A stretch of DNA of 49,340 nucleotides, taken from positions 1 to 49,340 of the forward strand of contig JAUSNM010000026.1 in assembly GCA_030645535.1 (NCBI GenBank). The letters are read 5' to 3'. The translations under genes and the position numbers were made by a program. Positions 6,839 through 16,961 of this stretch are shown here, in pieces. The number at the start of each line of letters is the position of its first letter. The stretch's first letter is position 1. The stretch comes from Gallionella sp. Lineage in GTDB: Bacteria; Pseudomonadota; Gammaproteobacteria; Burkholderiales; Gallionellaceae. Below the pieces are notes generated by a model. It worked only from the letters and a program-made list of their open reading frames with translations, searched no databases and was not told the origin of the DNA.

Positions 6839-8236
6839 TTACACGCGCCGCCAGTTGGTGCCTGCCGCACTGTCTTCCAGCACGATGCCATCGGCCAGCA
6901 ATGCCTTGCGGATGCGATCCGCTTCGGCGTAATTCTTCGCCTGTTTGGCTTCATTGCGGGCGACGATTTGCGCGGCGATCAATGCATCATCAGAACCTTG
7001 TGCGACTGATCCGCCTTGCAAAAACTCCGTCGGTTCGCGTTGCAACAGACCCAGCACAGCGCCCAGCGCCTTGAGCTGCAGCGCGGATTCCGCCGACTGA
7101 CTACGGTTCACTTCGTTCGCCAGATCGAACAGCACCGCCAGCGCTTCAGGCGTGTTGAAGTCATCGTCCATCGCCGCCTTGAAGCGCAGTGCATAAGGTT
7201 CGTTCCAATCTACCCCCTTCACCCTTCCCCCTTCCCCCTTTTCCGTGGATACACCTTTCAGTGCCGTATACAGCCGATCCAGCGCTTTCTTGGTGTCATC
7301 CAGATGCGCATCGGAATAGTTCAGCGGGCTGCGGTAATGAGCGCGCAGGATGAAAAAGCGCACCACTTCAGGATCATATTGCTTGAGAACCTCGCGTATC
7401 GTGAAGAAGTTGCCGAGGCTCTTGGACATCTTCTCGTTGTCCAGGCGCACGAAACCGTTGTGCATCCAGTAATTTACATACTGACACTGGTGCGCGCCTT
7501 CCGACTGGGCGATTTCGTTCTCGTGATGCGGGAACTGCAAGTCCGCGCCGCCGCCGTGAATGTCGAAATGATCACCCAGCAGTTTGGAACCCATCGCCGA
7601 ACATTCGATATGCCAGCCCGGGCGACCTTTACCCCACTTCGAATCCCACTTCACCTCTTCGGCTTCCGTCTCGCGGGCGTGCTTCCACAGCACGAAGTCG
7701 AGCGGATCGTGCTTGTCTGAAGCCACCTCGACGCGTTCTCCTGCGCGCAGGTCTTCCAGCGATTTGCCGGACAACTTGCCGTAACCGTCGAACTTGCGCA
7801 CCGCGAAATTGACATCGCCGTCCGCCGCCTGGTAGGCCAGGCCGTTCGCTTCAAGCTTCGCGATCATCTGTAGCATTTCGGGCACAAATTGAGTTGCACG
7901 CGGCTCATGGTCGGGACGCTGTACGCCCAGCGCATCGGCATCCTCGTGCATCGCATCGATAAACTTCTGAGTAAGCGTATGAATAGATTCGTTATTTTCC
8001 GCCGCGCGCCGGATGATCTTGTCATCGATGTCGGTGATATTGCGCACGTAGGTCACGTTGTAGCCGGAAGCCTTGAACCAGCGATAGACCATATCGAACA
8101 CCACCATGACACGTGCATGTCCTAAGTGGCAATAGTCGTACACCGTCATGCCGCACACGTACATGCGCACGGTGTCGGGTTCGATGGGGACAAATTGTTG
8201 TTTGTCGCGTGCTAACGTATTGTATATTTTTAACAT
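6839..8236 (-). CDS. cysS: Cysteine--tRNA ligase
   Basis: 465 aa, the standard length. This class I synthetase charges tRNA-Cys in the cytoplasm. HIGH-type motif YCHLGHARV near the N-terminus, KMSKS as [10 protein letters not shown], and zinc ligands in [10 protein letters not shown] and WHIECSAM (with the following HHENE) are all present. The C-terminal anticodon-binding tail is complete ([20 protein letters not shown]). It lies downstream of glnS on the same strand, separated by a heptanucleotide array and hairpin, so the two tRNA synthetases may share a transcript. The RAYT unit lies about 100 bp beyond its stop. Confidence 0.98.
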   Translation of the reverse strand: MLKIYNTLARDKQQFVPIEPDTVRMYVCGMTVYDYCHLGHARVMVVFDMVYRWFKASGYNVTYVRNITDIDDKIIRRAAENNESIHTLTQKFIDAMHEDADALGVQRPDHEPRATQFVPEMLQMIAKLEANGLAYQAADGDVNFAVRKFDGYGKLSGKSLEDLRAGERVEVASDKHDPLDFVLWKHARETEAEEVKWDSKWGKGRPGWHIECSAMGSKLLGDHFDIHGGGADLQFPHHENEIAQSEGAHQCQYVNYWMHNGFVRLDNEKMSKSLGNFFTIREVLKQYDPEVVRFFILRAHYRSPLNYSDAHLDDTKKALDRLYTALKGVSTEKGEGGRVKGVDWNEPYALRFKAAMDDDFNTPEALAVLFDLANEVNRSQSAESALQLKALGAVLGLLQREPTEFLQGGSVAQGSDDALIAAQIVARNEAKQAKNYAEADRIRKALLADGIVLEDSAAGTNWRRV

Positions 8237-8256
8237 TTTAAAACCTTGAAAAATAA

Positions 8257-8356
8257 GCTCGTGGCTCGTGGCTCGTGGCTCGTGGCTTGTGGCTTGTGGC
8301 TTGTGGCTGGTAGCCTGTAGCAGAAGCGGCTTTGCTACAAGCTACAAGCTACCAGC
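8257..8356. repeat. Heptanucleotide array running into a hairpin at the glnS end
   Basis: Nine 7-bp units (8257-8319): GCTCGTG four times, GCTTGTG three times, then GCTGGTA and GCCTGTA. The last units form the left arm of a hairpin: 8306-8314 pairs with 8348-8356 (9 bp) and 8316-8322 with 8333-8339 (7 bp). The right arm overlaps the last codons of glnS (stop 8342-8344, minus strand), so the structure lies at the 3' end of that mRNA. Confidence 0.85.
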
Positions 8357-10021
8357 TTCCTTTGTCCAGGAATCTTTCAGCGTCACGGTGCGGTTGAACA
8401 CCAGTTTGCCGCCCGGCTGATGGTCGCGGCGGTCGGTGCAGAAGTAGCCTAAGCGCTCGAACTGGTAGTGCGTCTCAGGCGCCGCATCCTGCACAGCCGC
8501 TTCGACCCAGCCTTGCACCACGGTGAGCGAATCAGGGTTCAGATAGGTGCAGAAATCGACTTCCTTGTCCGCATCAGGTTCCGCAACGGTGAACAGACGA
8601 TCGTACAGGCGAATTTCGGCAGGCAGCGCGTGCTCACAGGACAAGAAGTGGATCACGCCCTTCACCTTGCGGCCTTCCGGATTCTTGCCCAGCGTCGCAT
8701 GATCGATACTGCAACGCAGCTCGATGACTTTGCCGTTTTCATCCTTCACGGCCTCGTCGCAGCGCATCACATAACTGTGGCGCAGTCGCACTTCGCCACC
8801 CAGCGTGAGGCGTTTCCAGCCCGAGGGCGGCGCTTCTGCGAAATCGTCGGCTTCGATAACCAGTGCTGAACTGATCGCGACAAAGCGTTTGCCGAATTCG
8901 GGATGATTCGGATGGAAATCCGCCTCGCGGGTTGATGCACCTTCGAAATTAGTGATGGTGACCTTGAGGGGGTTGATCACCGCCACTACGCGCGGCGCAC
9001 GGGCTTCCAGATCTTCGCGAATCGCGCCCTCCATGATCGCCATGTCCACGCTGTTGCCGCTCCTGGACACGCCGATGCGTTTGGAGAATTCACGTATGCC
9101 TTCCGGCGTATAACCGCGACGGCGCATGCCGCTGATGGTGGGCATGCGCGGATCGTCCCAGCCGTTAACCAGATTGGCGTTCACCAATTGCAACAGTTTG
9201 CGCTTGCTGGTGATGGTGTAATGCAATTCGAGGCGCGAGAATTCATACTGGCGCGGATGGCAGGCGATGGAGAGGTTGTCCAGCACCCAGTCGTACAGCG
9301 GGCGGTGATCCTCGAATTCCAGCGTGCAGATGGAATGGGTAATGCCTTCGAGCGCATCGGAGATGCAATGCGTGTAGTCGTACATCGGGTAGATGCACCA
9401 CTTGTCGCCGGTACGGATGTGGTGCGCGCGGCGGATGCGGTAGATCGCAGGGTCACGCATGTTGATGTTCGGGGACGCCATATCGATCTTGGCGCGCAGC
9501 ACTTTCGCGCCGTCGGCATATTCGCCGGCTTTCATGCGTGCGAACAGGTCGAGATTTTCAGACACGATGCGGTCGCGATATGGACTATTACGGCCTGCCT
9601 GAGTCAGCGTGCCGCGATATTCGCGCATTTCCTCGGGCGTCAGGTCATCCACATAAGCTAAGCCCTTGTTGATCAGCTCGACGGCAAAGGCGTAAAGGTC
9701 ATCGAAATAATCCGACGCCCAGTGCACTTCGCCATCCCACTGAAAACCCAGCCAGCGAACGTCTTCCTGAATCGACAGCGCATATTCCTCACTCTCCTTC
9801 TCCGGGTTGGTATCATCGAAGCGCAGATTGCACTTGCCCTGATAATCCTGTGCCAGCCCGAAATTCAGGCAGATGGATTTAGCGTGACCGACATGCAGAT
9901 AACCGTTCGGCTCAGGGGGAAAGCGCGTGACGATGCTCTTGTGCAGACCGGAGGCCAGATCGCCGTCGATGATGGTACGGATGAAATTGGAAACTGCGGC
10001 AGGTGAATGCGGACTACTCAT
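8342..10021 (-). CDS. glnS: Glutamine--tRNA ligase
   Basis: 559 aa from the ATG at 10019-10021. A longer frame to 10102 exists, but its extra 27 residues are not part of the family and the chosen start gives the usual [15 protein letters not shown] opening. HIGH motif [15 protein letters not shown] and the KMSKS equivalent TITSKRKL identify the class I GlnRS. The two anticodon-binding beta-barrels follow (for example [11 protein letters not shown] and [14 protein letters not shown]). It aminoacylates tRNA-Gln directly, so an amidotransferase route is not needed for glutamine. The stop codon lies within a repeat-derived hairpin. Confidence 0.98.
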   Translation of the reverse strand: MSSPHSPAAVSNFIRTIIDGDLASGLHKSIVTRFPPEPNGYLHVGHAKSICLNFGLAQDYQGKCNLRFDDTNPEKESEEYALSIQEDVRWLGFQWDGEVHWASDYFDDLYAFAVELINKGLAYVDDLTPEEMREYRGTLTQAGRNSPYRDRIVSENLDLFARMKAGEYADGAKVLRAKIDMASPNINMRDPAIYRIRRAHHIRTGDKWCIYPMYDYTHCISDALEGITHSICTLEFEDHRPLYDWVLDNLSIACHPRQYEFSRLELHYTITSKRKLLQLVNANLVNGWDDPRMPTISGMRRRGYTPEGIREFSKRIGVSRSGNSVDMAIMEGAIREDLEARAPRVVAVINPLKVTITNFEGASTREADFHPNHPEFGKRFVAISSALVIEADDFAEAPPSGWKRLTLGGEVRLRHSYVMRCDEAVKDENGKVIELRCSIDHATLGKNPEGRKVKGVIHFLSCEHALPAEIRLYDRLFTVAEPDADKEVDFCTYLNPDSLTVVQGWVEAAVQDAAPETHYQFERLGYFCTDRRDHQPGGKLVFNRTVTLKDSWTKEAGSL

Positions 10022-10405
10022 ACTGGACTTTCTTGTATCTTGATTGGATTGTCGAAAAAACGGGCATGAAAACCTGCCATGCCCGGAACCCTCGCTACAC
10101 ACTCCCTCTCCTCAACCCTCTGGTGTAACTTCTAGCCATTCGACTAAGCCATCAATAAACGATGGCAAAGTCGCTGGTTATCCCGCAAGCGGGGAGAGCG
10201 CAGCGAGGGGGGCGGAGCCGGGCGAACGAGTCGCTACGCGAAATTTCAAATTTATGCTGCGATTTTACCCGAAAATACGCCGCCTATCCCCATTCTGGCT
10301 GACCTGTATGCATTAACTATGTGAAAACACGCTGGTTATTTGGTAGAATTCAAAACTAGCTATATCAGCGCGTGTCATGGCACACCCACAGGATCTGAAT
10401 TACCG
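10022..10405. other. Intergenic gap between divergent genes
   Basis: 384 bp between glnS (minus) and the TPR gene (plus). It holds a GC-rich stretch (10180-10245) resembling dispersed repeat DNA, and an extended -10 candidate TGGTAGAAT at 10341-10349, about 57 bp before the plus-strand start. I see no RNA gene or reading frame. Confidence 0.4.
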
Positions 10406-11578
10406 ATGAATATATTGAACCGCTTCCATCTACCCGCCGCGCTGTTGATTGGCATGTTAAGTGTCAGCCAGGCACTGCATGCAGATGAGTTGCAAGATGC
10501 CACCCAGCTGTTCAAACAAGGTCAACACGCCCCGGCATTGAACAAGGTAAATAATTTTTTGACCGGCAAACCCAGGGACGCGCAAGGACGCTTTCTCAAG
10601 GGGCTGATTCTTACCGAACAAGGCAAGACCACTGACGCCATCAAGATTTTTTCGGATTTAACGCAAGACTACCCACAACTGCCTGAGCCTTACAACAACC
10701 TCGCCGTGCTGTATGCCAGCCAGAACCAGTATGACAAGGCCAAGTCATCACTTGAAATGGCGATACGCACCCATCCGAGCTACGCGACCGCGCACGAAAA
10801 CCTGGGAGACATCTATGCCAAGATGGCCAGCAAGGCCTACGATCGCGCGTTGCAGCTGGATAGCAGCAACACCACGACACAGACGAAGCTGGCAATGATC
10901 CAGGATTTGTTTTCCGACAAGCCGCGCAATAAATCGGCTGCGCTGCACAGTCCTGCCGGCTATTACGCCGGCAGACCGTTTGCAGAGATACCTGCGCCAG
11001 TCGCAAAACCGGTAGCAGTGGCGCCAGCCGCAAAGCCTGCAGCGCCGGTCGCAAAACCCATAGTTGTGGCTCAAGTCGCCAAGCCTGTTGTGGCGACGCC
11101 AGTCGTAAAACCCGCCGTGATAGTGCCAGTTGCAAAGCCTGCAGTGCCAGTCGCAAAACCTGTCGTCGTGACACCGGTGACCACTGCAAAAGCATCCGCA
11201 AAAACACCGGCTGAAGCCGCAGCACCGGTCGCATCCGACAAGGCTCACGCTGTCCGGGAAGCCGTCGAGGCCTGGGCAGAGGCTTGGGCAGACCAGAACG
11301 TAAAGAAATATCTGTCGCACTATGCCGCCGACTTTAAAACCCCGGATGGCGAAAGTCGCGCGTCCTGGGCTGCGACGCGTCGCGATCGCATCAACACGCC
11401 TAAGCACATCGACGTCAAGGTGAACCATATCGTGGTTGATTTCACCGACAGCACCCATGCGATCGTGAAATTTCGCCAGGATTACCGCGCCAGCAATTTC
11501 AAGGCGGCTGGCGGCAAAACCATGCTGATGGTTAAATCAGGCGGCAATTGGCTGATTCAGGAAGAGCGTACACATTGA
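10406..11578 (+). CDS. Exported TPR protein with C-terminal Cds6/NTF2-like domain
   Basis: 390 aa from the ATG at 10406; the longer frame to 10340 would put 22 polar residues before the signal peptide. Signal peptide MNILNRFHLPAALL... ending at ALHA (about residue 26). Residues 28-180 hold TPR-like repeats (DAQGRFLKGLILTEQGK, LPEPYNNLAVLYASQNQ). A 100-residue Ala/Pro/Val/Lys linker with many VAKPVV repeats may span periplasm or peptidoglycan. The last 110 residues (AVREAVEAWAEAWADQNVKK to the end) form an NTF2-like fold seen on L,D-transpeptidases of the Cds6 type. The stop overlaps the next start (TGATG), so it is coupled to the L,D-transpeptidase and probably assists it. Confidence 0.75.
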   Translation: MNILNRFHLPAALLIGMLSVSQALHADELQDATQLFKQGQHAPALNKVNNFLTGKPRDAQGRFLKGLILTEQGKTTDAIKIFSDLTQDYPQLPEPYNNLAVLYASQNQYDKAKSSLEMAIRTHPSYATAHENLGDIYAKMASKAYDRALQLDSSNTTTQTKLAMIQDLFSDKPRNKSAALHSPAGYYAGRPFAEIPAPVAKPVAVAPAAKPAAPVAKPIVVAQVAKPVVATPVVKPAVIVPVAKPAVPVAKPVVVTPVTTAKASAKTPAEAAAPVASDKAHAVREAVEAWAEAWADQNVKKYLSHYAADFKTPDGESRASWAATRRDRINTPKHIDVKVNHIVVDFTDSTHAIVKFRQDYRASNFKAAGGKTMLMVKSGGNWLIQEERTH

Positions 11579-12738
11579 TGCGTCTATTTACACTAGCCCT
11601 GTGCAGTTTGCTGATCGGCACGGCGCACGCCGAACCGGACTCGCGTGCCACCGAAATCAAGCTGGCAAAAAGCCTGATGGCCATCAAAAACAACCGGCTG
11701 GATATCGCGATGAACGAGGTGGACAGCCTGCTGCGCGTCAATCCAAATTACAAACTGGCACAGCTGGTCAAAGGCGACTTGCTGATGGCCAAGGCTGGCG
11801 CGATTACCAGTTTCGGCAGCGCTGCCCATGCATCGGGAGACAAGATCCAGGACTTGCGCGATGAGGCGCGCGTGCGCATCCAACGCGCACAAGCCCAGCC
11901 ACAAACGTTGCACGCGCCGCAGTACCTGTGGCAACTCAATGCGCAGCAAAAATATGCGCTGGTCGTGGATACCAGCCGCTCCACGCTGTATGTGTACGAA
12001 AACGTCAAGGGTGAACCGCGCTATGTGACCGACTTTTATGTCACGATTGGCAAGCTGGGCACCGAAAAAGTATCCACGGGCGACCAGCGCACTCCGATAG
12101 GGGTGTACTTCATCCAGGCCAATCTGCCCAAAAACCAGTTATCCGACATGTATGGCAGCGGCGCATTCCCGCTCAGCTACCCGAACGAATGGGACAAGAA
12201 AAACAACCGAACAGGCAGCGGTATCTGGCTGCACGGCACGCCCAGCGATACCTACAGCCGTCCGCCGCGCGCCAGCAATGGCTGCGTGGTGCTTAACAAT
12301 GACGACCTGAACAAACTGGCGCCTTACCTGCAGGTCGGCATCACTCCGGTCATCATCACCAACAAGATGGCCTGGAGCACCGCCCAGGATCAGACCGACC
12401 GTGCCGCCCTGCTGCATGAAATAGAACAGTGGCGCCGCGACTGGATCAGCATGGACACCAATGCTTATCTGAAACATTACGCACGCAATTTCAACAGCGA
12501 CAACACCAATTTTGACGCTTGGGCACGCCAGAAACAAACCGTCAATGCCGGCAAATCCTGGATCAAGGTCAATCTCGTTGATGTCAGCCTGTTTAACTAT
12601 CCTGAGCAACCCGGCATGGTGGTGGTCAATTTCGAGCAAGACTACAGCAGCAGCAACCTATCGAATCGCATGAAGAAGCGCCAGTACTGGATCAAACAAA
12701 ATAATCGTTGGCAAATTCTTTACGAAGGCTCGGCATGA
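11578..12738 (+). CDS. L,D-transpeptidase (YkuD) with C-terminal Cds6-like domain
   Basis: 386 aa starting at the ATG that overlaps the previous stop. Signal peptide [18 protein letters not shown]. After a TPR-like helical part comes the YkuD catalytic domain (about 125-265), opening [20 protein letters not shown], with active-site HGTPSD and [11 protein letters not shown] containing the catalytic Cys. The last 100 residues ([17 protein letters not shown] onward) resemble the NTF2-like tail of the preceding protein. The enzyme should cross-link peptidoglycan or attach or release proteins at diaminopimelate. Its stop overlaps the start of the cyclophilin gene, so three exported proteins form one operon. 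Confidence 0.9.
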   Translation: MRLFTLALCSLLIGTAHAEPDSRATEIKLAKSLMAIKNNRLDIAMNEVDSLLRVNPNYKLAQLVKGDLLMAKAGAITSFGSAAHASGDKIQDLRDEARVRIQRAQAQPQTLHAPQYLWQLNAQQKYALVVDTSRSTLYVYENVKGEPRYVTDFYVTIGKLGTEKVSTGDQRTPIGVYFIQANLPKNQLSDMYGSGAFPLSYPNEWDKKNNRTGSGIWLHGTPSDTYSRPPRASNGCVVLNNDDLNKLAPYLQVGITPVIITNKMAWSTAQDQTDRAALLHEIEQWRRDWISMDTNAYLKHYARNFNSDNTNFDAWARQKQTVNAGKSWIKVNLVDVSLFNYPEQPGMVVVNFEQDYSSSNLSNRMKKRQYWIKQNNRWQILYEGSA

Positions 12739-13337
12739 ATATGAAAACACTTTTTACCGCGCTGCTCGCACTGCTGTGCTGCACAATGCAGGCTTCCTAC
12801 GCTTCACCCGTCAAAAATTCTTTAACTCAAGGTAAACAAAAAATGGTCAAGTTACACACCAATCACGGCGTTATCACCCTGCAACTGGACGCTGAAAAAG
12901 CACCTGCCACCGTCAAGAATTTCCTCGACTATGTGAATGCAGGTTTTTATGAAAACACCATTTTTCATCGCGTGATTCCCGGCTTCATGATTCAGGGCGG
13001 CGGCTTCGAACCCGGCATGACCCAAAAGAAGGTCAACGCACCGATCAAGAACGAGGCCGCCAATGGCCTGAAGAATGACAAATACACCATTGCAATGGCG
13101 CGCACCGGCGATCCTCATTCGGCCACCGCGCAATTCTTCATCAACACCGGTGACGACAACAGCTTTCTCGACTATCCGGGCCAGGACGGCTGGGGCTATT
13201 GCGTGTTCGGCAAAGTAATCGAAGGCATGGATGTCGTGGATGCCATCCGCAAGGTTAAGACCGGCAACAAGTCAGGTCATCAGGATGTGCCGAAAGAAGA
13301 TGTCATCATCACCAAAGCAGAAGTCATAGCGAACTAG
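12735..13337 (+). CDS. ppiB: Peptidyl-prolyl cis-trans isomerase, cyclophilin type
   Basis: 200 aa from the ATG at 12735, which overlaps the L,D-transpeptidase stop (ATGA). The N-terminus [20 protein letters not shown] is a signal peptide, so the product should fold periplasmic proteins. The cyclophilin core is complete: VTLQ-like strand [42 protein letters not shown] and the [13 protein letters not shown] segment. A second start at 12843 (MVKLHTNHG) has its own AAGG-type ribosome site and would give a signal-free protein like cytoplasmic PpiB. Which form is made cannot be decided from the sequence; the operon context favours export. Confidence 0.92.
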   Translation: MNMKTLFTALLALLCCTMQASYASPVKNSLTQGKQKMVKLHTNHGVITLQLDAEKAPATVKNFLDYVNAGFYENTIFHRVIPGFMIQGGGFEPGMTQKKVNAPIKNEAANGLKNDKYTIAMARTGDPHSATAQFFINTGDDNSFLDYPGQDGWGYCVFGKVIEGMDVVDAIRKVKTGNKSGHQDVPKEDVIITKAEVIAN

Positions 13338-13345
13338 GAATCAGG

Positions 13346-14134
13346 ATGCAGGATTCAGTTACAGGCGGTGCAGCGGGGTTTCTGAATCCCGAATCCCGAA
13401 TCCCGAATCCTGCTGCACACTCGCTACTCATCTCCGACCTGCATTTAAGCGCTGACCATCCGCACAGTATGGCGGCGTTCCGGCGCTTTATCGCAACGTC
13501 TGCACCTCAGGCTGAAGCCCTGTACATCCTGGGCGACCTTTTCGAATACTGGGCAGGCGACGATGATCTGCATGACCCGTTTCACCAACTGGTTATCAGC
13601 GCATTGCACAGCCTGCCCTCTACCCGTGTATACCTTATGCACGGCAATCGTGACTTGCTGATGGGCGAGGCACTGGCTGAGGCTTGCGGTGCAATGCTGC
13701 TGTCTGATCCGACACTGATCGATTTGTATGGCACTCCCACATTACTCAGTCATGGCGACCTGTTATGCACTGATGACGTCGAATACCAAAATTTTCGGAC
13801 ACATGTCCATTCACTTGATTTTACAAGACAATTTCTTGCCAAGCCACTGGCAGAACGCAAGACCTACATCGAACAATTACGCGCCCGCAGCGATACAGAG
13901 AAGCAAAGCAAAAGCAGCGCGATCATGGACGTGAACGACGCTGCGGTAGCTCACCTGCTGCGCGAATATAACTATCCTCGCCTGATTCACGGTCACACCC
14001 ACCGCCCGAAACGCCACGAGCATGTGGTGGACGGGCATCTTTGCGAACGCTGGGTACTGGGCGACTGGAATCATCAGGGCTCGGCGCTGCGCGTTGATGC
14101 CAGCGGCACAGGATGGGAAACCATCCCGAATTAG
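13346..14134 (+). CDS. lpxH: UDP-2,3-diacylglucosamine diphosphatase
   Basis: 262 aa. LpxH hydrolyses UDP-2,3-diacylglucosamine to lipid X in lipid A synthesis, at the inner membrane face. Metallophosphatase motifs are all present: LLISDLHLSAD, ILGDLFEYWAGDD, MHGNRD, LSHGD and IHGHTHRPKRH. The first 26 residues are not family-like and partly consist of translated heptanucleotide repeat (NPESRIPNP). No other ATG exists before the conserved core, and TAGGA upstream of the ATG at 13346 is an acceptable ribosome site, so the repeat seems truly translated. It follows the cyclophilin gene by 8 bp. Confidence 0.93.
   Translation: MQDSVTGGAAGFLNPESRIPNPAAHSLLISDLHLSADHPHSMAAFRRFIATSAPQAEALYILGDLFEYWAGDDDLHDPFHQLVISALHSLPSTRVYLMHGNRDLLMGEALAEACGAMLLSDPTLIDLYGTPTLLSHGDLLCTDDVEYQNFRTHVHSLDFTRQFLAKPLAERKTYIEQLRARSDTEKQSKSSAIMDVNDAAVAHLLREYNYPRLIHGHTHRPKRHEHVVDGHLCERWVLGDWNHQGSALRVDASGTGWETIPN
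13384..13411. repeat. GAATCCC heptanucleotide array inside lpxH
   Basis: Three GAATCCC units and one GAATCCT, in the N-terminal codons of lpxH. The same GAATCCT/C unit recurs at 33226-33246, 35846-35873 and 38234-38261, so it is a dispersed family. Confidence 0.85.
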
Positions 14135-14201
14135 CTCCTGATTCATATTACTGAAACAGGTCTGTCACTACAGCGAAATATTCACATGCCATCCTGCCGG
14201 C

Positions 14202-14975
14202 ATGATTGCACAACCAGTCCGTTCAATTTTCCTCTCGGATATTCACTTAGGCACCAAGGCTTGTCAGGCTGACCAGTTGCTCGAATTCCTGAAAGCCTAT
14301 TCATCTGAAAACCTGTTTTTACTCGGCGATATCGTAGACCTGTGGGCGATGAGCCGTGGCGGGGTACATTGGTCGCCCGACCAGAATACCTTTGTGCAAA
14401 AAATACTGCGACGTGCGCGTCACGGTGAAAAAGTATTCTTCATTCCCGGAAACCATGATGAGGCCATGCGCGAATATGTCGGAACCTCATTTGGCGATGT
14501 CATGGTGATGTCTGAACACATCCATACGGCCAATGACGGACGCCGCTATTTGCTGATCCACGGCGACGAATTCGACCAGGTCACGCTCCATCACCGGTGG
14601 GTCGCCATACTGGGAGATATCGCCTACAACCTGCTGGTACGCCTTAATATTTACCTGTCCTGGCTGCGACGCACCTTAAAACGTCCCGGTTACTGGTCAC
14701 TGGCAGGCTATGCCAAGCGCCGGATAAAAACAGCGCTGACTTTCATTTTTGATTTTGAGGACTCCGTGATTCGTCACGCCCGCGAACTCGGCGTGGACGG
14801 TGCGATTTGCGGCCACATCCATTGGGCCATGATCAAGGAAGTCGACGGCCTGACCTACATCAATTGCGGCGACTGGGTGGATAGCTGCACCGCCATCGTG
14901 GAACACCTTGACGGGCGAATGGAACTGATCCGCTGGAACAACCATGTCAAAAGCGAAATTTCGTTACTAAATTGA
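14202..14975 (+). CDS. LpxH-like metallophosphatase (second copy)
   Basis: 257 aa. Motifs of the UDP-2,3-diacylglucosamine hydrolase-like family (COG2908): IFLSDIHLGTK, LLGDIVDLWAM, IPGNHDEAM, LIHGDEFD and ICGHIHWAMI, so the two-metal site is intact. It is distinct in sequence from the lpxH just upstream and resembles the second group of such enzymes, whose substrate is often unproven. The middle holds a hydrophobic stretch (AYNLLVRLNIYLSWLRR) that could bind lipid or membrane. No clear Shine-Dalgarno is seen; the ATG lies in the right arm of CATGCC-N8-GGCATG (14186-14205), which could mask the start. Confidence 0.83.
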   Translation: MIAQPVRSIFLSDIHLGTKACQADQLLEFLKAYSSENLFLLGDIVDLWAMSRGGVHWSPDQNTFVQKILRRARHGEKVFFIPGNHDEAMREYVGTSFGDVMVMSEHIHTANDGRRYLLIHGDEFDQVTLHHRWVAILGDIAYNLLVRLNIYLSWLRRTLKRPGYWSLAGYAKRRIKTALTFIFDFEDSVIRHARELGVDGAICGHIHWAMIKEVDGLTYINCGDWVDSCTAIVEHLDGRMELIRWNNHVKSEISLLN

Positions 14976-15016
14976 ATGTTGAATTTCAGACAGTTCGCAA
15001 GCAATTCCGAATAAAA

Positions 15017-16015
15017 TCACTGCATGTGCGGCGCAAACATACGGTAATCGTTTCGCCCGTCACTCTTGGCGTGATACATCGCGATGTCGGCGTTGAGCAA
15101 CAACAGTTTTTCCTCTTCGCCGTGCTCCGGGTAGACGGCAATACCGATACTGCCGGAAATACTGATCTCGTGGCCTGCCACGTTGAAAGGCTGATTCAGC
15201 GTATGCAGGATCTTTTCGGCGACCACAGTCGCATCCCGTTCGTGCTCTATGGTGGGCAGCATCACGACAAATTCGTCGCCGCCGATGCGCGCTACGGTAT
15301 CAGATGCACGCACGCCCACCAGCAGGCGCTGGGCAACTTGTTTCAACAACGCATCGCCAATGTCATGGCCCAGGTTGTCGTTTACCGGTTTGAACCGATC
15401 CAGATCGAGGAACATCACCGCCATGTGCGTCTTGTCGCGTCGCGCCTTGATCACCGCCTGTTGCAGCCGCTCACTGATAAGTGCGCGATTGGGCAGTTCG
15501 GTGAGCAGATCGTAATGCGCCATGTGGCGCATGCGCTCTTCCATATTTTTGCGCCCGGTAATATCCGCGTGCGTGCCTATCATGCGCAGCGGTTTGCCGT
15601 CAGCCGTACGTGAGACGATCATGCCACGCGCCAGCACCCACTTGACGCTGCCGTCCCGACACAACACGCGGTGTTCGTTGTAATAGGCTCCGGTACGGCC
15701 CTGCAGGTACGCGTGAATGTCCTCGTCTACCTGTGCCCGGTCATCGGGATGAATGCGTTGACGCCACAGCTCTTCGTTGGCGGCGATATCCTCATCGGTG
15801 TAGCCCACCATTTCCTTGTAGCGCGCCGAAAAAACGACGGTATCGAGTTGTACGTTCCAGTCCCAGACGCCGTCACCTGCGCCTTCGAGGGCGAATTTCC
15901 AGCGCTCTTCACTTTCGCGAAGTGCGCGTGTGAGTCGCATGAAGCGCCACAGGATAAAACTAGTGAGTAAAGCACAGCCTAAAGCGAATGCCAGATCAAG
16001 GTTTAACCAACTCAT
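15017..16015 (-). CDS. Membrane-anchored PAS-GGDEF diguanylate cyclase
   Basis: 332 aa. One N-terminal transmembrane helix (about 5-24), a PAS/PAC domain (about 38-160: WKFALEGAGDGVWDWNV to MIGTHADITGRK), then GGDEF (about 170-332). The signature is an intact GGDEF (ARIGGDEFVVML), and RASD five residues before it is a product-inhibition I-site (RxxD). It should make cyclic di-GMP from two GTP, controlled by the PAS signal and feedback. It is convergent with the phosphatase gene. Upstream lies about 250 bp with a small dyad (GTGCAG/CTGCAC, 16125-16140) that might bind a regulator. Confidence 0.95.
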   Translation of the reverse strand: MSWLNLDLAFALGCALLTSFILWRFMRLTRALRESEERWKFALEGAGDGVWDWNVQLDTVVFSARYKEMVGYTDEDIAANEELWRQRIHPDDRAQVDEDIHAYLQGRTGAYYNEHRVLCRDGSVKWVLARGMIVSRTADGKPLRMIGTHADITGRKNMEERMRHMAHYDLLTELPNRALISERLQQAVIKARRDKTHMAVMFLDLDRFKPVNDNLGHDIGDALLKQVAQRLLVGVRASDTVARIGGDEFVVMLPTIEHERDATVVAEKILHTLNQPFNVAGHEISISGSIGIAVYPEHGEEEKLLLLNADIAMYHAKSDGRNDYRMFAPHMQ

Positions 16016-16268
16016 GTATCAGCACCTCCGTGCAGTCCACAGGGATAGTGCATGCGATTGAGCATGAGACAGGACGACAGGAAGGGTGCGAATACGATCA
16101 AGGGATTACCGTGCATTTTAGGATGTGCAGAATACTGCACTGATTAGCTGATCTTTTCAACTGGCACGACCATATTCCGGTGTAACTGTCACAGCCGGCA
16201 TGAATAATTTTATCTGCCTTATGGAATTGATTTAATTACCGATAATATAAATAACAGTGGAGAAAATC

Positions 16269-16439
16269 ATGGGCTTGATCGGCAGCATCAAATATCTCAG
16301 CAACAGGTTTAGCGGACGAAAATCCAGCCAGGACGATGGGAAGCCTGCGCATAAAAACGGTGACAAGAAAAATCCGGAGAACGCTCCGCATTACCCGGAA
16401 GGCACCCGACTCGGCCAAAAATTAGACACTACCGCATAA
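16269..16439 (+). CDS. Small basic hypothetical protein
   Basis: 56 aa. The ATG at 16269 is preceded by GGAGAA at 16259-16264, which decides the start over the GTG at 16257. The first 15 residues (MGLIGSIKYLSNRFS) could form a short amphipathic helix; the rest is very polar and Lys-rich. I recognise no family. It stands alone, with an AT-rich upstream region and its stop 3 bp from the convergent pgpA stop. It is a plausible real gene because of the good ribosome site, but not proven. Confidence 0.5.
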   Translation: MGLIGSIKYLSNRFSGRKSSQDDGKPAHKNGDKKNPENAPHYPEGTRLGQKLDTTA

Positions 16440-16442
16440 AAT

Positions 16443-16961
16443 TCAGAGCAGGATGCTTTTGATTGCCGCCATACACAACAGCGCGTAACCCGCTGCCAAC
16501 AGATCATCGAACATCACGCCAAGACCGCCGTGCCAGTTGCTGTCAAAATAACGTATCGGCGGCGGTTTGACGATGTCGAAGAAGCGGAACAGGGCGAAAG
16601 CCAGCAGCGACCACTGCCACCCCTGTGGCGTGAAAAACAGCACCAGCAACATCGCCACAATCTCGTCCCAGACCATGCCGCCGTGATCCGCCACGCCCAG
16701 CGCGCGACCTGTGATATCGCAGACCCATACGCCGATCGCGAATGCCCAGATCAACACAAATATGAACAGCGCATCCGACAGACGCGGTGCGAGATACCAA
16801 TACATCGGGAACGCGACCAGTGTGCCGAACGTGCCGGGTGCGTGACGCGCCAGGCCGCTGCCGAAGCCGAATGACAAAAAATGGGCCGGATGGCTGAACA
16901 GGAAACGCCAGTCAGGCTGGATTTTTAAATCACCTTCTGGCAATTTATCGGAAGTGGTCAT
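16443..16961 (-). CDS. pgpA: Phosphatidylglycerophosphatase A
   Basis: 172 aa. It dephosphorylates phosphatidylglycerol phosphate in the inner membrane. The family's opening LSFGFGSGLARHAPGTFGT and the motif GMVWDEIVAMLL with its acidic residues are present, as is FFDIVKPPPIRYFD. Several hydrophobic helices follow. The start overlaps the end of thiL by 17 bp, the standard betaproteobacterial thiL-pgpA coupling. It is the last gene of the minus-strand ribH-nusB-thiL-pgpA group. Confidence 0.96.
   Translation of the reverse strand: MTTSDKLPEGDLKIQPDWRFLFSHPAHFLSFGFGSGLARHAPGTFGTLVAFPMYWYLAPRLSDALFIFVLIWAFAIGVWVCDITGRALGVADHGGMVWDEIVAMLLVLFFTPQGWQWSLLAFALFRFFDIVKPPPIRYFDSNWHGGLGVMFDDLLAAGYALLCMAAIKSILL

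Noticed and set aside
10081..10260. tRNA or small RNA between glnS and the TPR gene
   Set aside because: No cloverleaf or T-loop sequence could be found; GC-rich repeat-like DNA only.
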